From Sanderia malayensis (lineage: Eukaryota; Cnidaria; Scyphozoa; Semaeostomeae; Pelagiidae), in contig RQOL01000139.1 of the NCBI GenBank assembly GCA_013076295.1, positions 744,001-808,000 of the forward strand: a stretch of DNA of 64,000 nucleotides, read 5' to 3'. A model generated the notes under the pieces. The model did no database searches and had not been told where the DNA came from. It saw nothing but the letters and a program-made list of their open reading frames with translations. A program made the translations under genes and the position numbers. Numbering within the stretch: position 1 is the stretch's first letter; every line of letters begins with the position of its first letter. Positions 46,230 through 57,846 of this stretch are shown in pieces.

Positions 46230-46690
46230 GACTCTATTGACATTCAAATGACACTGGACAATGCTGTCAAGGACAACAGCAGGGGCGGCGCAGAGCCCCG
46301 CAAAAATAGTATTACCAAGGTCCGAGCGAAGCGAGGAAACGGGGGTTTGGAGGCGGAGCCCCCGAAAATTTTTTGCAAGCCACGCCCTTTCTTTCGTTGG
46401 AAAACGCCATTTTTATGGGAGCCACCTTTTCTTGTTTTGATTATTTTTGTATTTTTATGGTGAGAAATATTTTCTTTCACTTTGTTCATTACGCCAGTTT
46501 AACATTCTATGTTAATCCTGTAAATATGGTCAATTCAGCCTAAAACGTTTCAACCTAAAATGTTGACACAGACTCCACCCCTTCAAACAGAATATCAATC
46601 GTAAAAAAACCGTACAAATCCACTGTGACAGACTGTAGAATGGAAGTGAACAATGACTGACGTTTCATCCTTTAAACATATCATATTAAA
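46230..46690. repeat. short GC-rich repeat-like patch
   Basis: Between the hAT start and the next hAT fragment, 46272-46400 is GC-rich with GGAGGCGGAGCCCCCGAAAA and a CGAGCGAAGCGAGG motif like the Helitron-type hairpin modules. It contains no supported gene. Confidence 0.35.
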
Positions 46691-46691
46691 C

Positions 46692-47443
46692 TTATTTTTT
46701 CGAAAATCTCTCAAAACGGCGTTCATTTTCAGGGGTTTTCATTGCCGAATGAGATGCGCAAAGTGACATTCTATGTGCAACACAATGGTTGTAGTAGGCT
46801 GCGGGGAAATGCTCTTGAACTTGTTTTTGCACTCCGTTGAGGTTTCCACTCATTGTAGGAGCACCATCATACGACTGCCCCACAACCTTTTCACCGCATT
46901 TATCTGGTACAACTTTGTAGCCCTCCAAAGTGCTTAACATTATATCGGTGATACTATCAGCTGATTGATCGGCCGAAGAAAACGAGGTAGCCGTTGAGAT
47001 GCGAGAGTTAAAGCGGCTGCAAGCCTTTCCATTCCAGCCACGTTATTAAAATCGCAATTCTAATAACGCGGGCGCGGCTTCCATGTCTTGGCCACATGGG
47101 CCCCTTCGTTTCTTCCTTCTGTGACTAAGCGTTAGAGAAAAGTAAAATATAAATTGTTACTACTCACCGTCGACAAATCACCAATGACCAAACAAGGCCA
47201 ACAGTAAAAAGTGTTTTTTTCTTCATCTCCACATATCCATGTAAATAACTCATACGCAGAGTCACTGGATCTATGTTTTATTGTTACTTTTGGACAAGGT
47301 CTTCCATCTTCTTTAAGGCGGAGACATTGCCCGTACGTTAGCTTTCCTTGAGTTGATAGCAAAGACAACACTTTTCGAAAATTCCAGTGGTGTTCATTTC
47401 CATCATTTCGAAGAACGCGATCCATCTTGACTTCGAACACCAC
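46692..47443 (-). pseudogene. second hAT/ZMYM1-like gene fragment
   Basis: The segment 47443-47132 reads as a TTF-type zinc-finger N-terminus (CPKVTIKHRSSDSAYELF, TFYCWPCLVIGD). The segment 46940-46692 carries GQSYDGAPTMSGNLNGVQ and YYNHCVAHRMSL of the hAT catalytic domain. The middle is missing or degraded, and the N-terminal part ends in stops. It is related to, but different from, the gene at 36489-46243. Confidence 0.7.
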
Positions 47444-47625
47444 ACCGAAACAGCGAACACAAAAAGCTGACAGCCACGTTATTAAGAATCAAAAACTAAT
47501 AACGGGGCTGCCATGGTCCTTTTTATTAACCATAGAAAACAATAGACTCTTGCGTCACGAAATGCTGTCAATACAATGACACTCCCCTCTCACGTTATTA
47601 GAATTTGGAATTTAATACCGTGACT
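47039..47625. repeat. Three dispersed copies of a 30-bp palindrome (CACGTTATTA ... TAATAACG)
   Basis: Copies are at about 47039-47071, 47473-47503 and 47593-47625. Arms ACGTTATTA and TAATAACG flank 10-13 variable bases. The copies bracket the hAT N-terminal fragment. Confidence 0.6.
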
Positions 47626-47940
47626 TTCCGTAGCTCACATATCAGAAATAACAATGGGATTAACTGATGTTGGATTAACAGATCAATATTGCTTGTCTTC
47701 TGTATTCTTTTGTAACGTAAATATCATTCACTTGACAATGACTGACGGAGACAGTGAAAAAACACGTGTTTGCAGAAATTACGTAACACTTCCTTGATTG
47801 TAAATAAAGTAAAACAAAATATTAAAAATAGAAAAATGGAACTTATACTTTGAAAAAAAAGTGGTATTAGACTAATAATGCCAATACCATTCCGTGCCGC
47901 CCCTGGACAACAGGGAAGAAACTGGGATCAAGCTCAAAAT
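47626..47940. other. no gene recognised
   Basis: This is AT-rich sequence without a supported feature. Confidence 0.4.
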
Positions 47941-48674
47941 AGTATCAAGCTTTCTTGATACTAAAGAGACAGGGGATCGTAGCGACCCAATGTAATGTAT
48001 GTGGGTTGGGAAGAGGCATGAGCATAACGAATGCAGTGCACAAAGTGTGCCTGTCAATAAGTGTTTCATGATAGATGATAGACAAGCAAAAGTAGCAAGC
48101 TAACCCATTGCATGTTGAGTAGAAAAGAGCATGAGTAAGCGAGTGCAGAGCACAAAGTATGCCTACCAGCAAATGTCTCTTCATGATAGATAAACAGGTG
48201 AGCATAGCAAGCCAATCAAATGCACGTGGGGTAGGAAGGGGCGTCAGCGTAGGGAATGCAGTGAACGAAGTGCGCCTACCAGTTAATTTTTCTTGATAAT
48301 AGAGAGACAGGTGAGCATAGCAAGCCGACCCAGTGTAAGTGGGGGTAGAGAGAGGCATGAGCGTAGCGAATGCACCGGGGAGGTGCACTTGGAGTCAATG
48401 TTTCTTGATAGTTGATAGACAGGTGAGAGTCGAGAGCTAAAACATTGTACGTGGAGTAGAAAGGACCATGAGCACACAGAATGCAGTGCATGAGGTGGGC
48501 CCGCCAGTCAATGTTTCTTGATAATAGATAGACAGGCCAGTGTAGTGAGCCAACCCATTGTGCATGGGGTAGATAGGTGCATGAGCGTAGCGCAGCGTAT
48601 GAAGTGCCCAAACAAGATTAGGTTTTCTCCATGTTGGGCTGCAGCAAGCAAGCAAAGCGAGCGATAATCGCTAG
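47941..48674 (+). mobile_element. Helitron-type 115-bp hairpin array with 3' CTAG end
   Basis: About six units carry TTTCTTGATAATAGATAGACA, CCCATTGTACATGGGG-like and GAATGCAGTGCACAAAGTG blocks. The array ends in a terminal module (CAAGCAAAGCGAGCGATAATCGCTAG) with a small hairpin GCGA-TAA-TCGC directly before the final CTAG and host T. No 5' end is seen. Long open frames on its minus strand are artefacts of the repeat. Confidence 0.75.
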
Positions 48675-49239
48675 TATGAATATAATACTCTTCCTTTATT
48701 TAAGAACCTTTTGACCCTGAGTAATTATTTGAGTTTCTTTTACATTCGTTTAAACTCTTACATTACATTACATTAACACAAAATTACATAGATGATACCA
48801 TGGTGAGGAAAAATGCAATGACTAAAACATGGCCATTACACTAGTATGCAATTCAAATGAACAAAAAGTGAATAAAATATAATTAAAAAATGGTTTATGT
48901 AAAGGAAGAATTTGGGACTGAATCGAATCAACCAGTTTCCTAAACAAAAAGCAATGTATGCTCCAGAATTTCCTTGTGAATGAATTAGGAAGCTCTTTAT
49001 CACTATACAATAATAGTTGTAACATGCATGGAAGAATTACTTATCCAAGTGGTTACAAAAAGCAAGTATTCAAGTGAGGAGGTTTATCCTCTGTGCGGCA
49101 AAAGAAGGGCAGAGCAACAAAGAGTATTTGGTTTCTTCTATGCCATCGTTTGTTTGACACATTGGGCTTGTGGTATCTTTCAAGATGTGATTGAATTTGT
49201 GATAATTTAATTTACCAGGACAAGCTCTCATCTGAGTTA
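48675..49239. other. no gene recognised
   Basis: This is AT-rich. The short open frame 49028-49210 has no recognisable motif. Confidence 0.35.
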
Positions 49240-50160
49240 GGTATAATAAGCCTTTTCGGTCATGTATACCATAAGTAGACCTTTCAGGCGACGGGATTTC
49301 TGCAAGTACATTTCTTTTTAAACAGCAACAGAAAGTGCTAGTCTTATCTCTGGTATCAGCTTATTCCATTCAGACAAAGAATGAGGATAGAAGCTGGATT
49401 TGTATTTTTCAGCCCTTACCCTTATTTTTCCAATCACGTTATGTTTGCCTAAAGAGTACCAATACTGTGGAATGAGTTCCCTTGTATAATCTGGGGCTGG
49501 GTTATTTAAAAACGTTTAAAACAAGCACATGTGTCTACGCCATCTGCAAAGACTAGCGATTCCCTTCCTAGCTTGTAGTACAATTTTTTACTTGATGTTC
49601 CCTTCCATGCTCCAGAAACAGCAGGGTATTGTACTGATTCTATTTTCCATTTGATTATATAAGTTAGTATTTCCACTAAACTTGCATAATTTTGGTGGAG
49701 CATGGTATATCATATCTCCATAGTCTAAGTGGGGCCTATTATAAAGGTTAAGTCATCCGTTAAGGGCTGCACAGGGAAGATAGCTAGAGAGAAATCTCAA
49801 CATACCAATACCTTTTCTGGTTTTAGACATGGCCGAATGAAGATGGGCAGAGAAAGAAAACTTTGAATGCAAAGTGATTCCTAAATGTTTATGCTCAGTC
49901 ACTTGCATCACTGGTGTGTTGTTGAAGCTAACTGCAGGATGATTTACAGCATTTTTTTATTTGAAAAAATTAATTGCACAGCTTACTTTCGAGGATCAGG
50001 ATTTAAGGTTATTCTCCAATCATGCACCTATTTACTCATCACCTCCAAATCATGATTCACATCGTTAATAACCTCACTAGTGTCTTTTACTATAGTAAAA
50101 AATGACATATTGTCGGCAAAAAGCTTAAAATTGCATCTTTAGTCTTATAGAATGTGAAGG
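49240..50160 (-). pseudogene. Decayed CR1-like LINE reverse transcriptase fragment
   Basis: On the minus strand, degraded RT sequence includes a FADN remnant of the FADD box near 50115 and PAVSGAWKGTSSKKLYYKLG near 49600. These correspond to VTGTWRGTSRQRLYQELG in the fuller LINE at 40942-42327. Many stops are present. Confidence 0.7.
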
Positions 50161-50354
50161 ATAGATTAGCATTGAACGACGAACTCCCAGAAGTAGAGTA
50201 TAAAAGGCGGGTTCTGGCTCACCTGTCGAGGCCGGTTCAAGCTCACTTGTTGGGGGCGCAGGCGCAGTTTAATAGCTGCTTGTAGCACTTTCTTGATGCA
50301 TGACCATAGGTTGAGTGGACAAGAAGACATGTGAGTACTTGCATAAATTATCAT

Positions 50355-50690
50355 AACAATTAAATTACATGACAATTAAATTACATACATACACATTACA
50401 TACACACAAATTACATACGCAATTAAATCACAACAATTAAATTACATACACCAATTAATTAAACTATTAACAATTAAATTATATACAACAATTAAATAAA
50501 CTATTATCAATTAAATTATATACAACAATTAAATAAACTATTAACAATTAAACTAAATACAACAATTAAATAAATTTTATACATATTAACAATTAAAAAT
50601 ACAATTAAAAAATACAATCAAACTTTATACATATTAACAATTAAAAAATACAATTAAACAATTAAATTAAATTAAACAATTAATAACCTA
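50355..50690. repeat. AT-rich minisatellite
   Basis: Tandem variants of ACAATTAAATTACATA and AATAAACTATTAACAATTAAA run through this segment. Confidence 0.85.
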
Positions 50691-50763
50691 ACTGTATGGC
50701 GGAGTTGGATGAAGCAGCAGCTCTACTTACTTACTTGAGTTACTTGAGTTGGTTTTGACGATA

Positions 50764-51380
50764 TCACCATGACTTCGTTGAAGACTTGGCTGCAAGATGG
50801 TGAGCACCGAGGTGCCTTCCATCCTCTTCTGGGAGATGCCAGGATGTTACCCAGTCTAGTAGGCTGTTTGAATTCACCCTTCTGTACTGCGTATAACCAG
50901 GTATTAGTGGCTCATCAGGAATTGTTGCTAAAAACCTGTCAAGCTCGGATTTGAATTGATCCACTGAGACATTCTGTAGGTTCTGAATGCATTTTGGCAA
51001 GCAGTTGAACAGCCTAGGACCTTTGATGGCAAAAGAGGCCCTCCATATTTTCTGAACGCGTTGAGAAGCTGAGGGGCGAACTGTGGGTACTTTGCATTCT
51101 CTTCCTCTGCGACAGTGCCACTTAGCGGTGATACAAGAGAGGCTACTAGAGATGTTGGGTGCTATACCTTCTAGAATCTTCCAAGTATAGAGAGCTAGGT
51201 ACCTTTCTGGTCTTCTTCCAAGGGAATAGAGGTGAACTGAGTTTAATTGCTGCCAGTAAGATAGCATCCTAGTCTCTGTTATCTGCCTTAGAAGGGATCG
51301 CTGCAACAATTCCAATGACTGAGTTTCGCTTACAGCTGAAGGATGCCAAAGTTGAGAGCAGTAGTCATGATCTCAAGCAC
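50764..51380 (-). pseudogene. LINE reverse transcriptase C-terminal fragment
   Basis: The 183-residue minus-strand frame reads RMLSYWQQLNSVHLYSLGRR, LALYTWKILEGIAPN and GPRLFNCLPKCIQN, the C-terminal region of jockey/CR1-type LINEs. Homology continues faintly upstream to 51380. RT core and endonuclease are absent. It is a different family from the LINE at 40.7-46.2 kb. Confidence 0.75.
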
Positions 51381-51548
51381 CAACTGTTTCCAGAGAGTCA
51401 ACATTGGGATAGATTCACGGGTTTGAAACTCCAAGTGCTTTTCTTCGTAAATCTTATAATTCATATATTCATTTAGGAGGGATGTTTCATACTAAACTCT
51501 CCTTCCAATCTGATGTGATTAACCAACCAGAGGATGGTTAATCACAGC

Positions 51549-51622
51549 TGAGGCGGAGTTAAAAGCCACACGCCAGAGAGTCAATTGCTCTTCTTTCGTG
51601 AGTTCTTCTAACTCCGCCTCAG
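51549..51622. repeat. Inverted repeat GCTGAGGCGGAGTT / AACTCCGCCTCAG
   Basis: Arms of about 14-15 bases (51550 and 51607) enclose roughly 42 bases and could form a stem-loop. The origin is unknown. Confidence 0.6.
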
Positions 51623-52058
51623 TAGGGGAGTTCAATACAAAATGTGTGGGGAGAAAAGAAAATCCTCCTCACACACTGATGACTGAGCAGAGGACTCATT
51701 CACCTCATCTCCCCCAATAGGAGTTACTACCTCAATGACCACTAAATTAGAGGCCCCCAGCTCCACCCTACAATGCCTCCCCCATGCACACGGTGCATGG
51801 GTTCAACTCCCCCACAAATAACCTTGTTTGCCGCTGTTGTTGTATCGCTAAATAGTGTTCATATAATAGAGAGTTACAAGTACTTATTAATCAGAAAGTA
51901 AGTTTCCAAGAGAAGATTCTTACGCTCGGTTTGGGTGGCTTGACTTGTAGAAGCTAAAAAGCAAAATGTTAATTGATTTAGAAACAACTATATCAAATCA
52001 TGACAGTGAATTTTAATTGATTTAGAAACATGTATTAGCAATGGAAATGAATACTTAC

Positions 52059-53146
52059 ATCGAATAGGAATGATGCTATGTCGAACCGAGATTGATGATG
52101 TCGAGGACGCCATTTGAGCCGGTGTCGAAGACGCCATACGGGACCATTTCCGTCGCCAGAGCAATTTTCCCTGGCGACACCTCCAGACGTCATCCTGGCG
52201 ACTGACCAACGATTAGACTCTCACTGCTATAAAGAAGGCAAGACAACATAAGAACTATGAAACAATGTTAACGGATTAACATATACAGTTATAACAAAAG
52301 TAAACTTACGAGATGTTAGTTCTTCATAATTTAAAGACGAAGACGAAAGAAGAGAATCTTCGTCCTCGCCTTAACGGCCGTCGAGCTACTCTAGGTCTTC
52401 TTCGTACTAAAAGAAAAGGTTTTAGATCAATAACATAACTAATTACATTTATATAATATAAGATAAGAAGGTGACTTACCAGGAGTAATAGCAGTTGGGT
52501 AAGGCTGTGTTACATTATCAGGTGTTACTATAGAAAATAAAAATGATTCCATTAGAATTTGAAATTATTATTTACACATCAATTAAAGTGAGAAGTATAA
52601 AAGGCTAATTAATGTATGAAACTTACTTCTTCTTCCACGCTACCGAACTCGTGTCAGGTAATTAAACACGTTGTCTTCTTCAGATTATGACATTACTAAG
52701 AGAATAAATAAAAGCTATGTAAGTAATGAGGTCAGGAGGAGGAGGAATTTAAAGAGCTTTAAACATTTTTAAAAATGAAGGATACTTACCAGATAATTTA
52801 TTTACAATTCTAAAAAGAAAAAAAATCCATTAACTTTGTTTCTAATAAAAGCATTGAAGTGAAAGGAACGTAGTAGAAAATTGAAAAGATTTATAAGAAG
52901 TAGAAAACTTACTCGTCAACTAAAGGTATCTTCCATACAGCTTGCATTCAACAATGGTTGGAGATGGCGGACTTACTCGTCAACTAAAACAATAAAATTT
53001 ACAATAGATATGAGCAGCATTCAGAAAGCAAAGAATCTATCAATACAATCGTTTAGCTTATTAGACGTTGTAAGTGTATTTTATTAATAAAAAAAGTCTT
53101 AAAATCTTTAGTAGAGGATGAACACAACTTACCTCGGGAATCTCTA
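52059..53146 (-). pseudogene. Micro-exon gene with an Arg-rich product
   Basis: Eight GTAAGT donors lie on the minus strand (ACTTAC at 53127, 52971, 52907, 52784, 52621, 52474, 52304, 52053), each preceded by a short segment after a pyrimidine-rich AG. The segments are about 14, 7, 7, 20, 69, 48, 105 and 171 bases. The two 7-base ones are identical (TTGACGA). The first four join into EIPELTIDEIVNKLS with no stop. The next ones keep the same phase and end in the basic run RRRPRVARRPLRRGRR. Two stops (in the 69-base exon) and an apparent shift after the Arg-rich run suggest decay. I do not recognise the family. It lies directly upstream of, and divergent from, the Polinton polymerase gene, so it could be an element gene or a host gene. 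Confidence 0.5.
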
Positions 53147-53342
53147 CTGTGAAGTGACAAGAAAAAAGATGTTCAATTCCTGATGTTAATCAAATCACGT
53201 CAACCAATTTTTAATAGCTCCCGCCAATTCATCTCATTGATTGAATAGAACACTACAGTATTTATTAACATATCTCATTACCATTCGAATTTCGAATGCT
53301 AACACCACCTTTCAATAATAACTGGAAATTTCGAAAGAACAT

Positions 53343-56300
53343 TTGAGAACATTCAAAAAGAAGGTTCAAAATCAATTAAATGATGATATATCATCAACCA
53401 ATCAAATTGCATCATCTTCAGTCTTCGAATATACTATAAGGGCGATGAAGCGCTTCGCTTACTCTCATTTATCGAGAGCACACATTATGAAGAGAGTAAG
53501 AGAATCCAATTCAGATTATCAGCCTAAAAAGAAAAAATTTAAATGTTCAGAATGTTCAAAGGAGTTTACAAGACATTTAAATTCAGAACATCACAAGCAT
53601 ACAGCACATAATGATAAAAGAAATACCATATCTGGTGCTGGAAGGAAAAAGAAGAAAGATGAAGCTTATCGAGTTTTCATCAATGAAGAACAACCACTAG
53701 ATCAAGCGAGATGTGAAATAGCTGAACAGATCTATAATGAGCTGAAGTATTACTTTAGCACAGAGATTGCTTTCAAGAAATTAATTGGTGTTGTTGAAAC
53801 TGATCCACCTCCAGTGTTCAGATCGAAAGTACTTTCACTGTTAAGGATTGCTGGCATTGAAGATATTAGAGATCAAGTCACAGAAGCTATCGATAAGATC
53901 TGTGTAGAGATAAGTGAATATACAGAAAACGTTAGCGGATAGATACTGGAAAGAGTGATGAATGATAAGATTCATTTCTTAAATTACAAACCAATCAAAG
54001 GTGGATCATACATAGCCACACCAAAACTCTTGAGCGTGAAGAAAGCAATCATCAACATACAAAATAAAGATGATAAGTGTTTCATGTGGGCTGTTTTATC
54101 TGGTTTGTATCCAGCAAGCAAGCAAGCAAGCATATTTATTTGTTAACGCAGGCTGGGGGTTCGGGCAGCTATACAGCTGATGTGGGCTTGCGGCCTGTGC
54201 CCCCAGAATGATATTCTAGAATGAATACCCTGGGTACTCATTTACCGACCTCGGAAGGGTGGACAGCTGAGTTGGCTGACGGCTTGTAGTTCGTGGTTCT
54301 GACAATCCAGTAGATAAGAACTCCGATAGATCATCAAAGTATGATCAAAATCGATTGAATCTGGAAGGATTAACATTTCCAGTGAATCCCACAAATTTCA
54401 AGATGATACAAAACTTTGAAGATAATAACAGTGTTTCAATCAACATTATTTATTATGAAGATGACACGGTGTATCCTGGGAGATTAACCACTGAAACAAA
54501 GGAGAAGCATCTCAATCTATTGTTATTGGTAGATCATAATGGTAACTCACATTATTGTTGGATAAAGAGTTTGAGCAGACGCATGCTGGACGTCCTGGAC
54601 ATAAACATAATAGAGAAAAGTTTTACTGTAATTTCTGTTTGAGTTCATGTAAGACACAAGAATCTTTAAATAAACATATCGAGATCTGTAAGCAGAATGA
54701 AATCCAAGTTGTTACATTCCCAGCAAAGAAAGATGCTCAACTATCATTTAGCAACTTCAAGAAGCAAATGTTCTTACCATTCATAATATACGCTGATTTT
54801 GAGTGTATGCTTGAGAAGATGGATGATCCCTCCAAGTATCAGAAACATACACCGATTAGCTATGGACTGTACGTAAGGTCGATTGATGGGCGCTTAAATA
54901 TTGGACCAGAAGTTTACACTGGTGAGGATTGTATGTTGAAATTCATGAACAGGATGGATGAGTTGAATGAACACGTACGAGAGATATTCAAAATAACAAT
55001 ACCAATGAAAGCACTCACTCAAGAATAACAACAACAACATGATGAAGCAACACACTGTTTCTGTTATAAGAAGAAATTTGGGAAGAAGGTTCGAGACCAC
55101 TGCCATATAACTGGTGAGTTTTCTCTCTCAATTTTTCACTTTCATCTTCCTCAAACACCTTATAGAAATCTAAATGTTATCTTATTCATTCACACAGAAG
55201 AATATAGAGGTGCAGCATGTGAATATTGCAATCTAAACCACTTGAACATCATTGCAAAATCCCACCTCATTCCAGCAGTCTTTCACAATTTGAAAGGGTA
55301 TGACATGCATCTCATTATGTCAAATCTTAATCAGAGAAATGTAGTCATCGCAAACTCATCAGAAAATATTGTAACCGCCTCTATCGAATCAACAAGTCAT
55401 TCTGATGTTGATAATAATGATGATGATGGTAACAGTAGTTGGGCTCTTGGTGGAATAAGATAAGTTGATTTGTTTGCGTTCCTAAGTAGAAGTTTGGCAG
55501 AACTTGCAAACAATGTACCTGATGATGAATTAACACTAGTGAATGAATATCTGAGAAGAACATGGAATCATGTTGACTTTGATGAAGGATTTAGATTGTT
55601 GAGAAGGAAAGGTGTTGATCCATACGATTGGGTGGATATTGTAGAAAAGATGGGTGTAACTTCATTACCCTTACAAGAAGAATTCTATAATGAACTGAAC
55701 GATTGTGGAATCTGCAATAATGATTATGAACATGCACAAAAAGTTTGGCAATTCTTTAAATGTAACACCTTCAAGGATTATCATGAACTCTACTTGGTAA
55801 CTGACGTGCTGTTAGAAAGAGGTATACGAGGGGGTATATCGATTGTGATGAAACGATATGCAGAGACTACAAAACGATCATCAATCATATACAAGGACGC
55901 AAACAATCTATATGGACATGCAATGTCACAAGATCTCCCAACTGATGGTTTCAGACTGTTAAGTTCGGAAGAGATTCAAAGGTGTGATGTTCATCAGATG
56001 TTTGGAAGAGGAGATAGAACAAAAGGTTACATTTTTCGAGTAGATCTTGAACATCCTCCTGAATTACATGATAGACATGCAGATCTACCCCTTGCTCCTG
56101 AGAGAGTTAAGGTCAAGGAAGGATGGCTGTCACCATTACAAAAAGAAATGTATCAAAATGTTTACAATAAAAAGTTTTCGACTACAGAAAAACCAATACC
56201 AACAATCTTAGAGAAGAAAGATTATGTTACACATGAAAAGTGCCTACAGCAGTGTTTAGACCTTGGTTTAAAGCTCACAAAAATACATCACGTCATTGAA

Positions 56301-57176
56301 TTCAATCAAAGCAATTGGTTGAAAAAGTACATTGATTTCAACACTATTAAACGAACCAATGCCCGAAACGACTTTGAGAAAGATTTATTCAAATTGATGA
56401 ATAATGCTGTTTTTGGGAAGACGACGGAGAATGTACGAAATCATAGAAAGTTTGATATATGTACTAGAGGTGAAAGGTTGACAGAATGGGTTCATTCCCC
56501 ACAGTTCTATGGAGTGATTGAAGTCAATGATGATACATTGATCGTGCAAGGAAAATTGAAAACAGTACATCTAAACAAATCAATATACCTTGGCTTCAGC
56601 ATTTTAGATCTTAGTAAAGAGCACATGTATGATTTCCACTACAACTATGTGAAACACGCCTTTCTAAATGCAAAACTCTGCCATATGGATACCGACAGTT
56701 TCATCTATGACATACCACGTCCACTGGAAGAAGTTCATCAAATCATGAATGAAAGTTCTCACCCTTTTGATTTCAGCAACTATTCAAAAGAACATCCAAA
56801 TTGTTCCACAGCTAATAAGAAAGTGATTGGAAAAATGAGGGATGAGTTGGAGGGAAAAGTAATGGATGAATTTATTGTGTTGCGACCAAAGATGTATTCA
56901 TGTAAGATAGTAGGAGGAAATTCTTTAAAGAAAGCAAAGGGAATCAAGAAACATGTGGTGGAGAAGCCGATAAACCATCAAGATTATCAGCAATGTCTAA
57001 CAATGCATCAAGTTTTCGCTCATGAACAATGCAACATCATCCCAAAGAATCAAATGACCTATAGTGTGCGACAGAAACAGACATCCTTAACACCATTTGA
57101 TGATAAGCGCTACATACTAGAGGATGGTATACACTCCTTACCATATGGGCATCATCGATTGCAATCAGAAGAGTAA
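53343..57176 (+). pseudogene. polB: Polinton protein-primed-type DNA polymerase B
   Basis: The N-terminal part has a C2H2 finger (FKCSECSKEFTRHLNSEHHKH). A TAG at 53940-53942 precedes the block NYKPIKGGSYIATPK and KCFMWAVLSGLYP. A SINE then interrupts at 54115. A shift near 54575 leads to a second finger (FYCNFCLSSC, then HIEIC) and the exonuclease motif IIYADFECML. A TAA at 55027 and an apparent intron (about 55112-55197) follow, then VRDHCHITG and VFHNLKGYDMHLI. A further TAA at 55461 precedes the last long frame. Polymerase motifs are A (YKDANNLYGHAM), B (KLMNNAVFGKTTEN) and C (HMDTDSFIYD), with a KxY-like tail. About 50 residues normally found before RGIRGGIS appear deleted. It would replicate the element but is broken here. 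Confidence 0.88.
54115..54304 (-). mobile_element. tRNA-derived SINE in polB, ATCCAG duplication
   Basis: On the minus strand it begins with CAGAACCACGAACTACAAGC, has the box-B-like CCGAGGTCGGTAAATGAGTA typical of tRNA-derived SINEs, and ends in a (TTGC)n tail (CTTGCTTGCTTGCTTGC). ATCCAG flanks it (54109-54114, 54305-54310). Removal restores the polB frame. Confidence 0.85.
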
Positions 57177-57660
57177 TAAAGAGACTACAAGTTAATCATA
57201 AACTATAACTTCTTTGAACATATTGTTTAACACAAACATCATTTTGTAACTTATTATTAATCTTAAAATATCTATTTATTAACGCGTTCATTGTAAGTTG
57301 TTTTTTTGTTCTATTAATGAGGAAAAATATACAATGCTGTCCACACGTGTCACTCTCATATGATTAATCTGTTTATCATTATAAACCAAGGTGTAGATTC
57401 AAATTCAAATTCAAATTCAAATTCATATAATTCAGCAACAACTTACAATTTAAATACTGATACTTTTTATGATATATAAGCGACTTGTTAATTTACATAA
57501 AGGTTAAACAAGAAAGTTGCTTAGGACGCTGAAAGAGCCGAAACGGTTTTCGAGCTCAGCGCCCTATTTAGAGCATATACTTGAGTGAGTTAGTTAGTGC
57601 ATTACGCATACATAATACAATGTAGAGCAAACAGCAAAGCTACAATATAAAGTGCGGTTA
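57177..57660. other. no gene recognised; short TTCAAA microsatellite
   Basis: Between polB and the LINE 3' end the sequence is AT-rich. ATTCAAATTCAAATTCAAA lies near 57400. No remaining protease or other Polinton gene could be found here. Confidence 0.4.
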
Positions 57661-57846
57661 TAAATTTTATTTATTTTTTTTAGTTATATATTTTATTACA
57701 GAATTTGAAAAAAAGAATTTTCTAAAAAGAAGGGAAATTTAAATGAAAAGTTTATATAATAATATAATATAAAATAAAAAAGGAAAATAAAGGAGGGGGG
57801 ATGAAATGGGAAAAGGGAGGCATGGGTGAAACGCTTGTTTTTCATT

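Larger units (their letters stand above)
36489..46243 (-). pseudogene. hAT/ZMYM1-like transposase gene, interrupted by two insertions
   Basis: The gene starts at ATG 46243 (minus). Seven codons later a LINE is inserted (40670-46218), and coding resumes at 40658 and runs through the N-terminal region (40584-39904). Next comes a hAT block with GRQNIPLRGSSDD and FAILANEASD, then GQGYEGAGNMAGKCAGAASRI. Two short introns are visible: 38806-38889 and 38157-38621, both GT-AG and in phase. The segment YYERIFTIP follows, then RFSERNIADLDRFYAFP. The C-terminal hAT dimerisation block (AIHILATLPVTTCTCE, later PRKMRLVDILNI) lies beyond a pogo-like element. The stop is TGA at 36491-36489. Several frame breaks (near 39250-39310 and 39905-40100) make it a pseudogene. 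The family is related to ZMYM1 and P52-like hAT proteins with a DUF4371 core. Confidence 0.85.

Noticed and set aside
47872..48655. Minus-strand proteins across the hairpin array
   Set aside because: Overlapping frames are by-products of a repeat with no stops in some frames.
47941..48674. CRISPR-like array
   Set aside because: Units are about 115 bases, drift along their whole length, and lack a constant repeat with unique spacers. The window is eukaryotic.
51770..51815. tRNA-like box B (GGTTCAACTCC)
   Set aside because: No matching box A or cloverleaf upstream was found.
57400..57425. TTCAAA repeat as a regulatory element
   Set aside because: It is a short microsatellite without other support.
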